Position numbers and translations under genes: made by a program. This document shows, piece after piece, positions 11,442 through 23,222 of a stretch of 64,000 bases of DNA. The notes under the pieces were generated by a model. The model did not search any database and had not been told where the DNA came from. It saw only the letters and a program-made list of their open reading frames with translations. Numbering within the stretch: position 1 is the stretch's first letter; every line of letters starts with the position of its first letter. Source of the stretch: Thysanoteuthis rhombus (taxonomy: Eukaryota > Mollusca > Cephalopoda > Oegopsida > Thysanoteuthidae); assembly GCA_963457665.1 (NCBI GenBank), contig OY735207.1:56193779-56257778 (forward strand), read 5' to 3'.

Positions 11442-13395
11442 CATTCATACAATGAAAGACGTATTTTTTTTATTAGGTAGGTGTATAGTTGCAGAAATCA
11501 TTTTCAGTCAGAATAGAAGTAAGAGTTGAGTTTAATCCCTCCAGCAATATTGTATACCTGCAAGCTTTTCAAAGTGTATTCACTGAATGTGTTCTCACCG
11601 AGTCGTTAAAAGATTCAATACTTTAGTGTCATAATTCTATTCATCATTTCAGAACAAAAGATTGTTTTTAATTTAGGTAAGTGCAAATACTTCAATTTGT
11701 GAAATCTTATTCTACAGCTAAGTCGCAAAACCGCTTACTTTCAATTGTTAACTACTGCATCCATGAGAATGTACGTAAATGCAGATATTGGAAATCGATT
11801 TGTCTGTTAGAGATAACGTGTCCAAATGCACTTTATAGCTCTGCATTGTGCCGTTATGGCAGTGGGATTTATGAGAGACTTTTTGGACTCGATGCGCGAA
11901 ACTCAGGATGTTACTAATGAAGTCTGTGTGGGAGTTAATATAATTTAGCACAAATACATTTCGGGTAATATCATAGAAATATTACGAAGAGTATGCGTAA
12001 CCGGCCACGTGACAGAGCCAACACATGGGAATTCAAAATGGAGGGAAATAGATGGCAAAAAACAACAACTTCTAAACAAAATAGGAAACCGAAATAAGCC
12101 TTTTAGTATGTTCTTTTTATGTGGCTTATTTTGATAAAATAAAATATGATATATTTCTGATAAGACGGGAACTTGAAGAAAAAATTATTTCAATGAACGT
12201 TGATAATTCAATTTGATTTTTATGTAAAGGCTGGTATTAAACGATGGAGTTTGCTTATAAAATTGGAAATCGGACAAACGGTTGAAAAGTCATTTCTATT
12301 TTAATTTCATCATTAAGCATCTTAGTTTTAACAGACGAGTTGAAAAATTCAATCTCTCTCTGCAAGAAAAAGGGTATTGCAATAACAGGAGGGATATAAT
12401 TTTTTCCACCTACCAAGTAAAAAAAGCAGTCGTTATAAGAGTCGATTAATCAGTCCATTATGAGAAACAATACGAATGTTTAGTAAAGAGATATTTCTGT
12501 TACGTTATTCCCACAGTAACATCGGGTACATTTGGTTGACACAGCTAAAAGCTCAGGACCATAAAACTTTCTTTTGGGAGCAATTTAAAGCGTGCAAATC
12601 TTTACCTGTTCTAAAAAACAAAACTCCTTACCGACAACCATCCTTGAGTAAAAATTCATCGGTTTTATTCTGTCTATTTGTGTTTTCGTGATCTTTGCCT
12701 TTATGAACGAACAAGTTCACATCCTTCCTGTGGTGGACATTCACTCCTTGACATATATTTGACGCCACCTTACTTTTACACGAGCAGACATTTACAAGCA
12801 GGCGAAAACAATAGACCACGTGACCGAGTAGGCATTCTAACTTAATGATAATAATCGAAACGCCGGGGAAAGTGTGACGTAGTATCTTCAGAAGCCGACA
12901 GCTGTCTAATTATCTTGAAACTGTAGCATCTTGGTCGTCCAGGGTTCACGTCCAACGAAAAAAAATCGATGATAGAATAGCATATCAGTGTGTGACTATT
13001 TACTTAAGTCTTTATCAGTTTCCGTCCTAGGGACCAGTGTCAACTATAATCAATGACACAGCTGCATCTTTTATACAACATTATATAGGAATGGACTGGG
13101 TGTCTTGAAATACATTGAATAGTGTGATTTCGATTAATGCAAGCTTTGATGTAGCATAGTTAAGATATTGCTATACAAATTATTTCAAGAAAATATAAGC
13201 TGAAAAGAAAACACATTAAATTATAATGTGACCTTTAACAAAGCGATTTCTAACAGTACAGAAATTTTTAGAACAAATCAAACGGTCAACTTATCGACTG
13301 AGTTGGATTGATAGATCCAGGATATTGACAAAAATGTGGCATACAAATATGCGTGAGCTTATTTCAGTCTAATATATAAATACATCCATACAAGA
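11442..13395. other. Spacer, no gene recognised
   Basis: AT-rich sequence with several short frames but no domain. One weak tRNA-like patch at 12893-12957 is listed separately. Confidence 0.45.
12893..12957 (+). mobile_element. Weak tRNA-like patch, possible SINE remnant
   Basis: A B-box-like 'cagggttcacgtccaac' follows about 35 bases after a loosely A-box-like stretch. The A box is poor and no SINE body was recognised, so the call is tentative. Confidence 0.25.
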
Positions 13396-14080
13396 TAATG
13401 TGTTATTAAGGAATGGATTCATGATCCAGCAGAATGATTATGAATTGCGTTGTATTTTAATGACACCTCAATTTTAAATGATCTCCCGTTATTACACGGT
13501 GAACGTATCACTAGCCTAGACAACGAAAATAGAATAAACAATTGACCGTGTAATAACGGCATCTGAGTTCAAATAAGTGTTCCAATATGATATAACGTAA
13601 TTTATAATCATTCTGTCGGATCATAAATCCATTTCTTAATAACATTATTGCCGGCGTTGAAAAAACAAAAGCAACAGAACAAACAAACTAACAGAGCAGA
13701 TATAGACCGATAATAGACAAAAAAAAAAAAAAAGAATCTGGAGTGAAAACAGTTAATTGGGCCTCTGCACTACCGGCGGCTGTTTATCTCAATGGTTAGA
13801 GCAACGCTATCGATCACAGGCTCCATTCCTGCAGTAGCCCCATAGTCTTCAATAATTCATTCTATTTATGTTGTTTAGGCCAAGAAGACAGGTGAAGACA
13901 GTTAATTGGGCCTTTGCACTACCGGCGGCTGTTTATCTCAATGGTTAGAGCAACGGTATTGGTCACAGGCTCGATTCCTGCTGCAGGCCATAGTCTTCAA
14001 TAGTTCATGCTGTTTAGGCCAAGTAATACATTCACAGCGTAATAACGGGAGATCATATCAGGTTACACAATTCATAATCA
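13396..14080 (+). mobile_element. tRNA-bearing palindromic repeat unit, locus A, with two tRNA-like copies
   Basis: Two structures are joined. First, an inverted repeat: 13396-13500 is similar to the reverse complement of 13544-13645, sharing 'ttattacacggt', 'attcataatcattctg' and 'ggatcat-aatcca'. Second, a direct duplication of about 150 bp (13743-13891 and 13892-14030), each copy with a tRNA-like segment (about 13775-13842 and 13923-13990). These have an A-box-like 'tatctcaatggttagagc'; the second keeps a good B box, 'ggctcgattcctg'. The right end repeats the arm word 'taataacgggagatcat'. The same unit recurs at 47.5, 51.4 and 61.5 kb. Confidence 0.75.
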
Positions 14081-14889
14081 CCAAGCAATGTATTTTTTTT
14101 AATAATATCTATTTGTCAATTCCATGTAGAGTACAAAAAAGCTTTCAGTAATCTTCTTCTATTGGAATAGAAGTAGGAGCAGCCTTTGACCCTGCAACAG
14201 CGAGGCTTGCATTTAGATTTAATGACAAATAAAAAGTAAAGATTTCCAAATAGACAATGTAGGAATAGGGAGAGGACCTGCGTGGGGACTCGTCAGACTG
14301 TGAATAGGACATCATTTCTTTGTGATCTGTATATCTCAGAGATGGGCACACGCTATGATAGTCCACAGTTCAGTTGGTAATGTCGAAATCAAATCAATAT
14401 TTGCGTGTCGGTTTTATTGGTCGGAGAATGTCAGCATATTACATACTTGCATACAAGACCTGAACAAGTATGAATAGTTCAGAGTACCAAGTATTTACGT
14501 GACTTATCTTTCAATTGTTGTTTGCTGAATTGCTTTCTATCAGATCTCTCCAATATTTTTTTCCATAATAATATTGTAAATATATATATGTGCATTATTT
14601 CATGATAATAAAGAATATGATTGATTATAGCGTAAACTATAAAAATCGCGGGAGAAGGATGAAAAGCCAGTCATCGGGAACTAATTTGATAATTCCTAAA
14701 ATGTGACAGTAGCTGAGACTCCCCAAAGAAATAAAAAAACTTATAAGTATAATCTATTTTTGTTATATTATGTCCTATTGTCATTACAACGTATGATTTT
14801 TTTGTTATTATATTTCTGATTATTAAGATTTTAAATGTTTTTTCCCCAATACCTTGTATGATTACTCAAAGATCTCAATAAATTTCCGA
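14081..14889. other. AT-rich spacer, nothing recognised
   Basis: No coding or recurrent repeat motif was found. A short minus-strand frame near 14150-14366 has no domain. Confidence 0.5.
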
Positions 14890-15640
14890 TTTTTCGTGAC
14901 AAGAGCTCCTTTGAAGGAGGTATTGTTGCCTTACCAGGTTAATGGGTCGGTTGGAACGAACTGCGTCAACTCTCCAGATGGCAACGTCTTGGGGTACTGG
15001 TACAGCTGTGAAAAAAGTGCCATGGATGTAAAAGACATGTTGTGAACCTGTGGATGTTATTTTTTTTTTTTACCCCCTTTGGGGCAGATAACAAAGCAAA
15101 CATGATGTATAGAAAAACATCCTTCGGTCATTCTTTTTGTCAACCTCGAGAGATAGAGACCCTTATTTTCAAAACACGAAACGGGAAATAGAACAAAATA
15201 CATAAAGGACTTCGTTAGCCCCGACTGAATGTGACTTTGCAACTCACCGTGTTCTCTGTCACTTTTCTGTCTGGGCTGGTTTGTCCTAATAACGTACATG
15301 ACAGCGTATAGCTCAACCCCCAAACTAAGTTGTTAATTCATATGATTCATGATGGAAATGATAGAGCTATATGTCAATCATTTATCACATTTCACGTGCG
15401 AATAAATCTTGGAAGGAGGCAACGTTTCATAACCAGATTATCACTTTGCACAATCAAACTGTGTCCACTCTTCAAAATGCAATTTCTGTTGGTGCTGGTA
15501 AAACTGAGAAAAAGAGCCGTTGATGACACTTTTCTTTCAGCTCCTCTCTATCTCTTTTCTCTGTAGCCGGACAGGCGTGTCTCAATACCGTATACGCCAG
15601 CGTATAAATCGATTCAAAAACCAAGTTGAGACATTAAATA
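14890..15640. repeat. Degenerate two-copy spaced duplication
   Basis: The segment 14895-15035 resembles 15390-15535, sharing words such as 'ctctccagatggcaa' versus 'ctcttcaaaatgcaa' and 'ctggtacagctgtgaaaa' versus 'ctggtaaaactgagaaaa'. The stretch 15255-15335 resembles 15545-15627, both with 'gacagcgtata' or 'gccagcgtata' and 'aagttg'. This suggests an old tandem duplication of a unit of up to about 490 bp with a deletion in the second copy. The open frames inside carry no known domain. Confidence 0.5.
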
Positions 15641-16160
15641 CTTTGGTGCCATATTCTCCGTCGTGTCTCCATTATCTAAAACTCGACTTATACACTGGCA
15701 TATACGGTAAATAGCATCGCTCTTTACATTTTTTTCTGTCAGATTTAATTTAGTCTTCCCATTCATCAGTGGCCGCTTGTTTCCCAGTGAGAGGCTACGA
15801 CGGTCTATAGCATTATCATTCGTTTCGGCGCCCTATCTTGTTATACTGAGCTGATCAGTTAGTACATGTGCCGTATGACATTACTTAATAAGACAGTCTA
15901 GCTGGTAATTGGTAATTGGTAGTGTTGTGACTTTGATCTTTCCTGCCTGTCTAATGTCGTGGCTCTGAGCCAGACAAAATTAAACTTAGCAAATACCTAC
16001 AAATAAAGTGTCTACGAGTCAGCGAAACGAAGAAATCTCCGGTCACCAATGCGAACGTAAGTAATTACCTTTACGGGGGGGAAAACTCGGAGGAAATTGC
16101 AGGAAGTTTGAAGAACGGGAATTGAGAAGGTGGGGGAAAAATGGAACCGATTTCGAGGCA
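15641..16160. other. Spacer, nothing recognised
   Basis: No domain or recurrent repeat noticed in this stretch. Confidence 0.5.
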
Positions 16161-16164
16161 TAGA

Positions 16165-16315
16165 GAAGCAAATTACAAAGAAAGAAGGATGGGAGGAAGG
16201 AAGGAAGGAAGAGAGGAAGGAAAGAAGGAATGAAGAAGAAAAAAGAGGAAAAAGGATAAGAGGTAGGATGGATAGGATGGAACGAGGAATAAAAAGAGAA
16301 GAAAAAGTACATCTT
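16165..16315 (+). repeat. Purine-rich GGAA/GAAGGAAG tract
   Basis: An imperfect run of GGAA and GAAG units, strongly purine on the plus strand. The complementary open frames rich in Phe, Ser and Leu, and the Glu/Lys/Arg-rich plus frame, are low-complexity translations of this tract. Confidence 0.85.
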
Positions 16316-16421
16316 AGTCTTCGAGAGTTAATGCGATTTGAAATTGAGAAAATTGGAATTTTTTCTGAAGTTAAGTCAATTATCATAGAAAGAGTTTGAT
16401 ACAAATGGGATATAAAAACTT

Positions 16422-16468
16422 ATTTTCTCTCCCTCTCTCTCTCCCTCTCTTCCTCTCTCTCTCTCTCG
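16422..16468. repeat. (CT)n microsatellite
   Basis: Short CT/CCCTCT array immediately before Rep-A copy 5. Confidence 0.9.
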
Positions 16469-16489
16469 AGGAGATTTTATGCTGATTAA

Positions 16490-17056
16490 TGGAAACTGTC
16501 AACTAATAAGGTTTCTTCAGTTTTTAAGTTGCTCTGCCTGGCTGGCTGGCTGGCTGGTTGGTTATATATTCATGTGATAATTATGAAGACATTTATGAAG
16601 AAGTTATATTTTGCTCCCCACCGAAGATACTCAGTAACAAATCGAGTGATCTCAGATTATGTTCATGAATTAGTCGAAGAGTGTCATTATGCATATAGGC
16701 TAACCACAATAAAGCTACGGGTCTGAACATTTCAACATGTACTCCTTATTATGTCTGGGAAAAAAACTTTTTTAGTTTTTGAAAATTCCAGCCTTGAATA
16801 GTTTTTTTTTTTATTGGTGGTGGGTGTCAATTTTCAATGTGCTGAATTGATCCCTTAGACTATGAGTGACAGTATTCCGTGTGTTTCTTGAAATTACTCT
16901 TTAGGTAATAACCGCCAATCAAAAAAGAAGCTTATTTATTAATCCCACCCTTTTAAAAAAATTTTCAATTGATCATCCCCAACACAACGTGCTGCCAAAA
17001 CACATTGGTCACATGACCATTTCTATTGAGCGACCTATCAGACCCGTTTTTAATGT
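16490..17056 (+). repeat. Rep-A interspersed repeat, copy 5, with GGCT run and an insertion
   Basis: Starts with 'gtcaactaataaggtttctt', then shows a run of five GGCT-like units near 16538-16562. About 120 bp not found in other copies follows (about 16572-16695). The rest of the repeat then resumes through 'tactccttattatgtctgg' and 'ccccaacacaacgtgctgcc' to 'cgacctatcagacccg'. Its end lies about 40 bp from the left LTR of the gypsy fossil. Confidence 0.7.
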
Positions 17057-17094
17057 CAGAAATGTTGAGTGCTACTTACAACTATTTTTGTTAT

Positions 17095-17281
17095 ATTTAC
17101 CGTGGAAACGTTTCCTTTCCACTCATAACACAATGAAGCGGTTGATAGTTAACTTATTTTATCTCAGCTAACTTTACTGAATACAGTGTGTGAAGATAAG
17201 CGATAGACAGTAGATAGCAGCAAATGCCAGACTGAGGCAGGCCTTTTTAGTTATTACTTTTGCCGCTAGGTGACGTCTCCT
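17095..17281 (-). repeat. Left-hand LTR of the gypsy fossil
   Basis: About 185 bp matching 23035-23222 in the same orientation. Shared words include 'gttgatagttaacttatttt' versus 'attgatagttaacttatttt', 'agatagcagcaaatgccaga' and 'gggcctttttagttat'. The outer boundaries are not exact because the ends have drifted. Confidence 0.85.
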
Positions 17282-20200
17282 TTTTTTTTCTTTTCCTCAT
17301 AAAATTGTTATAATGTTATAACTTTTAGATATATAGGACTATTTGGGGGGAAAAACAAGATTATACAAAATTATGACTATCATAGAGTCGACTGCCATCA
17401 GGGGATTATTTTGACTCACATAATTGGTCAAATGTATTTCTTATTAATATTTTGTGGTATAGTCTTTCCTATATTATGGTGGTCGCCGGATTCTGGAAAA
17501 TCATTGTAGGTAACGATCCGTTTGAAAATAATTGTCATTTTTATTTTCAATGTCTACTTCTTCATCTGACTGATCCAAGTTATTTTTATTATTGTCATCG
17601 TCTTGTTATTGAATGGGGACTCTTCATATTCTGAATACGGTGAATTTTCAATCTTATTTAATTCTGTGTCAGTTGAATGCGTGGATATTACAACAGGAAT
17701 ATTAGGGAGTGTTGGGGTTGGAAAAAGTTGATTCCAGATCATTGTCTGAAGACAAAACTTGGCCTTTCTGAATGTGAGATCGATCTGACATGTGGGGTAC
17801 TTTGAAACATTCGGTGTGTTTCAGTCTATATGTTTGCGTAGTTGAGATTGCTGAATTTTCAGACATTAGACTGAAACCCCAGCTTCAACCATGTGCCAGG
17901 ATCTTGGTAGTGATCTGTTGCAATCATTACAAAGAACATCCAAGTCTCCTAATTCCACATTTGTCTTTTTTTACACATTGCACCTTTAGGGTTTCCTTGC
18001 TATATGGATGATTAGTAAACTATTGTATATGTTTTAAGACATCGATTCATGATTAGAGAGAGGGATTTCACGTCTCTTTGGGCCCAACATTTCCCTAACG
18101 GGTAAACTGGTGGTACGGACACATGTTTTGAGTCAAGCTGTAGCAAGTGCTATGGTCATTGAATTGATATGTCCGCCTAGTGGATTCAGTCTAAGAAAAT
18201 TTTCTCTGGGTACCTGTAAAACCAACAGGGCTTTTGCAATGATGCACACTCAAAACAATCACCAGAGAGCATGTTAATTGCCTTTTCCATGCCAAGAGCA
18301 AAGAAGTAACGCTTACAGATCTTTTTGAGCTAATCTGCAACGGATAATCAAACTTGATGCGAAGGGCAGTGAGTAAACCAATCAGAATCCATCGAGGCAC
18401 TATGATATTCTCCTGGAATTGTGGAAGTTGGCCTGCAGCTCGATACACAACTAGCTAGCCGTCTTTTAAGATGGTGACAACGTCTAGATAACGGTTCACA
18501 TCTCAAACTATGTTAGTTATTTTCTTTTGAAGGACGAGTACGTTGATGTAGGTAGGTGTGAGCATTTTTCTTGGAAGGGGCAACTAAGCCGATCTGCGAG
18601 TCAACAACAGTTTGATTTTACCATCAAATACTGTTATGCGCTTTACTACTTGATTTTCGAGTTGAGTAATAAAGAAATAAAGCTGACAACTTGGTATTTC
18701 ACCATGTAATGTATCTTGACCAGCAAAATCAGGAGAGATGTCAACGTTACCTGCTAGATGATGCACACTTGCTTGATATTGACTAATAGTTGATAGCAAC
18801 GTTCCCTGAAAACTCACCTCTGCATAAGTTTCCATACGCTGGCATAGTTTATTAGTAGTAAGAAAGCAAGGGGCGTCGTTTGACCGAATGATATAAGGAC
18901 TGAAGTTTTTAACAGCCACTGCTATGGAGAAGACTTCAATTTTGCATGGGAGCCTTGTTATCTGTTCTCTACGAAAGCTGACAAGTGTAATTACTTACCT
19001 GTGGTGATATACAGCGTAGCGTCAATCCCGTTTTCTCGTCAGGGGCGTAGGTAACGATCCACAGATCGTGAGAAAGGCGTGCTAGGACAATAGTGTGCTC
19101 AGATGCTTGCTCTGAATGTGCGTGTTGGAAATTGTCAGGTAGATTCTCAGTTCACACTATCACATCACTTGGTTGGTGTCCTGTTGTGATCTTTTGTCTT
19201 GTGGTGTTAGTGCCGATGAACATCTCGGTATTACACTGTATACAATTTTCTAAGCGTCGATGAATGATCTTATGCAGATAAAACCATGCGAGGAGCCAGT
19301 CTTGGAATTATGTACGGGCTTGCTTGTTGTGTACCTTAGTGTACATCCATCTGAAAATAGTCGTTCTTTGGGGACCAATGATTGTCTTCTTAGTGGATAA
19401 GGGGAGGGGTTGTTGTTCTGCAGAGCTTGTAAGATGCATTAGATTTGTGAAGCAGAGGGAATGTTACTCCCGGATTATATGTCATCAGTAATTTTGTCAA
19501 CTACATCTTCATGTAGCGAATCTCTCGAAACGTGATACATTATTTCTTCGAACTCTGTTAGGGATCCTGGCATTCCCATGGTTCATCAGATGTAAACATA
19601 CTCCCCCCCCCCAAAGGGGAGGTTACTCCACAATACGTCTAGGATAGAGGTGCGAGCAGTTCTTGATAGTAGGTCTTTGAGAGATCTCTAATGATTAGAT
19701 ATTTTCCGCTGGGCAATGCAAGGTCTATCTCAGGGATCGTAAGAGGTTGTGGCTTGCAATATCTACCGACATCAGGCGGTGGCTAATCTGATTTTCTTTT
19801 GTCTAAAAATGATTGATTGAAGTATTCAACAGTAATACGGGCATGAGGTCTCACGGATACAATCATCGAACTTATTTGTGAGACAGCTAGTTTGTCGTGC
19901 ACATAAGGTAAGACACACCCTTTCCTTGGAAGAGAGTGGCGAAAGAGTTGGACCAACGTTGATGAGAGCTTTGGGGTTACCAGATGCTCCATCGTTGGAG
20001 TTCGGGTTGAGCACATCATCATAGTCATGGTGTAATGTTTTATTGGGATTGAATATCAGAAAAGATATTGTTTAGATTAATAGTGACGGCCTCCGAATAA
20101 CTTGAGTAAACTCTGATCTTACTCGTGACATCAGGGTTGAGTAGAAGGACGGCATTATCAGACTAGGTGGGAATGAATACTCGTTGTGTCTGAAAGAAAT

Positions 20201-20844
20201 GCTTATTACGCAACAGCGATCGGGGAGAAACAGTAAGGCCAAGTAAACGTAGCTTCTCTGGCACAATGGTGACGATGTCAGGTTTTGGCCACATTTATGA
20301 TTTTTGTTTCTACTTGGTGAGCCTGCATGAGCGTTTCTAAACCGTATGTATTGCCAAGAACTGATAGCTCGGCTGGTAATTCAAGCTCAATGAATTCTCC
20401 TGGCCACACAACTGTGTTTCAAGGAAGTGCACGTAATACTTGAGCTCTTCTGGTACGGTGAGGATCGCTCAATCGTGTGGGAGAACCACATTGATATACA
20501 TTGGTCCCCTTGAGTAACTCTGATCGTTTAGATGGATGGAGTCGGACATCATTAACCTTCATGAAAGGTGTTCCCGCTTGCATATTGACGTCAAAGTTTT
20601 CTTCTACCAGTCCATCAAACTTCTTCGTAATGTTGAGCGAAGTATGTTGAACGTTGTTTCCCTGATTACAGTCTAAGAGAAAGAGCCATCTGCTCGATGA
20701 GAAAATTAGGAAAGTTTTGTGATTTTCACGCCGAAAAGTTTTGCCAAATGAAAGCAAATCATGTTAACGACTGCTCCACTGCCTACAATAATAGGTACTG
20801 TTTGGTGATCAACAAACATGTCAAGGTACCTCCAATGTGCATGA

Positions 20845-21864
20845 GGGCTATCACTCAACAAGGTGTACACCCTGTACACGTCAAAATACTGCAACATATA
20901 TGCAATCACTGCAACTCCTTTATCAAGCTACTTAAAGACTCTGAACCCACCCAATTCCAAAAAGGAGTGAAACAAGGCGATACCAGCTCACCCAAACTCT
21001 TCACAGCCTGCCTCGAGATGATCTTCCGTAACCTGGACTGGGAAAATAGAGGAATCATAATAGTCAGCGAATAACTGAGCAGCCTCAGATTTGCAGATGA
21101 CATCGTCCTTTTTGCAGAGTACATATACGACCTTCCACTAATGCTAGAAGTAAGTAAAAGAATCGGCTTACACATGGACTTCAGTAAAACAAAAGTCATT
21201 TGCAACAATCACATCGAGAATAATGACATAACAGTCAAAATCGAAGGCACAAAACTGCAGAAAGTGGACTACTACATCTACTTAGGACAACGAATCTCTA
21301 TGAAATCCACAACAGAAGAAGAAATAAAGCGGAGAATCACTCTAGGATGGCAAGCTTTCGGCATAACAAGCTCAACCTTAAAAAAGAAAACGACCCCAAA
21401 AATCCTAAAAAGACAAATAAACAACCAATGCATCCTCCCGACAGTCCCTTATGGAGCTGAAACATGGAACATAGCCAAGAGAAGGACCTACAAACTGAGA
21501 AGCATACAACGCACACACGAGAGAATCATGCCCAACCTCACATGGAGAGATCACAGGACAGCACAGTATATCAGAAAGAAAACGGGGTCGAAGAAATCAT
21601 AGAACTTATTAAAAAACTCAAATGGCAATGGGCTGGTCATGTTGCAAGAATGAAAGACAACTGATGGACATCATGTCTCACAACATAGAGTCCACATGCT
21701 AAACCGAGGCCGACAAAATACACGATTGGAGAGATGAACTAGACAAATTCAGAAAATATTGGCTCTGCGACGCCCATGATCGAGAAACGTGGCGGATCCT
21801 GGCGAAGGTTGATGTCAAACGACGGACGTTAAAAGATTGATGATGATGATGATGATGATGATGA
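20845..21864 (+). mobile_element. RTE-clade LINE, 5'-truncated, nested in the gypsy fossil
   Basis: Encodes the second half of an RTE-type reverse transcriptase on the plus strand: 'QQGVHPVHVKIL' near 20860, 'FQKGVKQGDTSSPKLFTACL' (RT motif region) near 20955-21015, the catalytic 'LRFADDIVLFAE' near 21088-21120, then 'YLGQRISMKSTTEEEIKRRI' and the tail 'LTWRDHRTAQYIRKKTG' near 21535-21590. A stop lies just before the FADD block and the frame shifts near 21600, after which the tail 'KKLKWQWAGHVARMKDN' continues in another frame. It ends in a (GAT)8-like tract at 21838-21864. The first half of the LINE, including the endonuclease, is absent. Confidence 0.88.
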
Positions 21865-21965
21865 TTCTTCTCCATTCTGAACTTGATCCATTCACTCGAA
21901 GGTCGGCTGGTTTCTAGTCGATACAACATCTCAGTATATTTATTTTTCTCCATTGGATTCATTCA
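21865..21965. repeat. Flank shared with 25630-25735
   Basis: About 90 bp directly after the RTE tail is similar (roughly three quarters identical by eye) to the sequence directly after another RTE tail at 25.63 kb. Shared words are 'ttgatccattcac', 'gtcggctggttt' versus 'gtcggtcggttt', and 'cagtata'. Here it lies within the gypsy fossil, between its gag-like region and the nested LINE. Confidence 0.7.
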
Positions 21966-23034
21966 TAACGTTTGAAATTTAGCCAATTTTTGCAACGTAT
22001 TTCTTGTCTGGGAGATATGATTATTCGCTAAAGAAATGTTTACCATATCAACCAGCTTCTTCGTGCAACTGAGAGGTTTAAAGGAGGGGTCATATTATGT
22101 CTACTTTCCCAGTACACTGGTGGAGTGGAGATTCAAGATGGTCGAGATTCTTGAGTGTGCACAACTTATGAATCCCCAATACTATGGATTCAATAGTAGC
22201 AAACTAAGTGCTCGCAATATCTCTGGTTTTATTGATGCCAATGTACTTGAGTGTAATTCAATTCTTTGTTACATGGGTGGTGGGAGGTTTGGGTCTAACA
22301 AACAGAGCCATGTGAGTACCAAGAAGTTTTCTAGCAATAGAAGAAAGTACTTCATCATCAGTAATATTTTCTCCATGATGAGTAATGCAATCTTCGCAGC
22401 GTAACAAGTTGCCCTCTGTGAAAGCCATTAATCTTTGATATAACTCTTCTGGGCGTTCGCCAGGCTGTAATCTTATGTTTGAAAAGTCAATGAAGTGTGT
22501 GCCTGTGGATCAAAATCCGTAATGCAGTCTAATGTATTGCCAAATCATACTAAGAGACGTAGAATTCTTAATTACCGTGCTGCAGGAGATGACTGGACAA
22601 TAATCAGCTAACTGCCCTAGCATTAGTTCTAATATTTTCTCAGGAATGCCAGTGTGGAGTCTGGTTTGCAGAACATCGGTTCGTTTTCTTCAGCCATATT
22701 GTGGTTTGGTGGGGTCCAAAATTCTGATCTAGCGACAGGATATATTTTGAAATGTGCTGCCAATTTGTGAAAGGGATTCACTCTCTCTTCTTTGTTAAAA
22801 CACACAACTGTTTGAGCTCACGTGTATTGGTTGCCATAAAGTTTGATAGATCTTCCTCACTTTTCCAGTATTGGTATTCTTAACTCGCGTGATGACTATA
22901 TATTCATGTGAGATACGGTTTAGGCATAAAAGCGTACATACCCACGCAATTATCACAAATCACAGAGTTCGCTGATATCACTTGGTCTTAAATCATCCGG
23001 GTGCCATCACAACAGTAATAACTATTACCATTCA

Positions 23035-23222
23035 ATTTACTGTGGATATGTCTTATTCAAACTCTCAACACAATGAAGCGATTGATAGTTAACTTATTTT
23101 ATTACAGTTAACGTTACTAGATACAGAAAGTGAAGATAAGAGATAGACAGAAGATAGCAGCAAATGCCAGACCCGGACGGGCCTTTTTAGTTATTTCTCG
23201 CACCGGTAGGTGGCATCACTTA
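23035..23222 (-). repeat. Right-hand LTR of the gypsy fossil
   Basis: Partner of the repeat at 17095-17281. Both copies keep 'gatagttaacttatttta' and 'agatagcagcaaatgcc' in the same order and orientation, as expected of LTRs around an internal region. Confidence 0.85.

Larger units (their letters stand above)
17095..23222 (-). mobile_element. Ty3/gypsy-type LTR retrotransposon fossil
   Basis: A broken minus-strand element lies between two LTR-like direct repeats. Going leftwards from the right LTR, the parts are a gag-like region (about 22.0-22.96 kb), a protease-like region (about 20.7-20.85 kb), reverse transcriptase (about 19.7-20.0 kb), an RNase H-like region (about 18.6-18.9 kb) and an integrase-like region (about 18.0-18.45 kb). 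Family is judged from recognisable pol and gag wording typical of invertebrate Ty3/gypsy elements. The copy has many breaks and is clearly dead. An RTE LINE is nested in it at about 20.85-21.86 kb, so the gypsy element is older than that insertion. LTR divergence of roughly 15-20% by eye also points to an old copy. Confidence 0.82.

Noticed and set aside
13775-13990. Two functional tRNA genes
   Set aside because: Internal promoter boxes are present, but I could not fold a convincing cloverleaf with paired acceptor stem and anticodon arm, and the sequence recurs as part of a repeat family.
16012-16404. A 130-codon minus-strand frame rich in Ser, Phe and Leu
   Set aside because: It is the complement of a GGAA/GAAG purine tract; the overlapping frames on both strands are low complexity.
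20697-21074. A 125-codon plus-strand frame starting at 20697 as a single gene
   Set aside because: Its first 50 codons lie in antisense gypsy sequence and the rest in the nested RTE LINE, so it is a junction frame without a gene.
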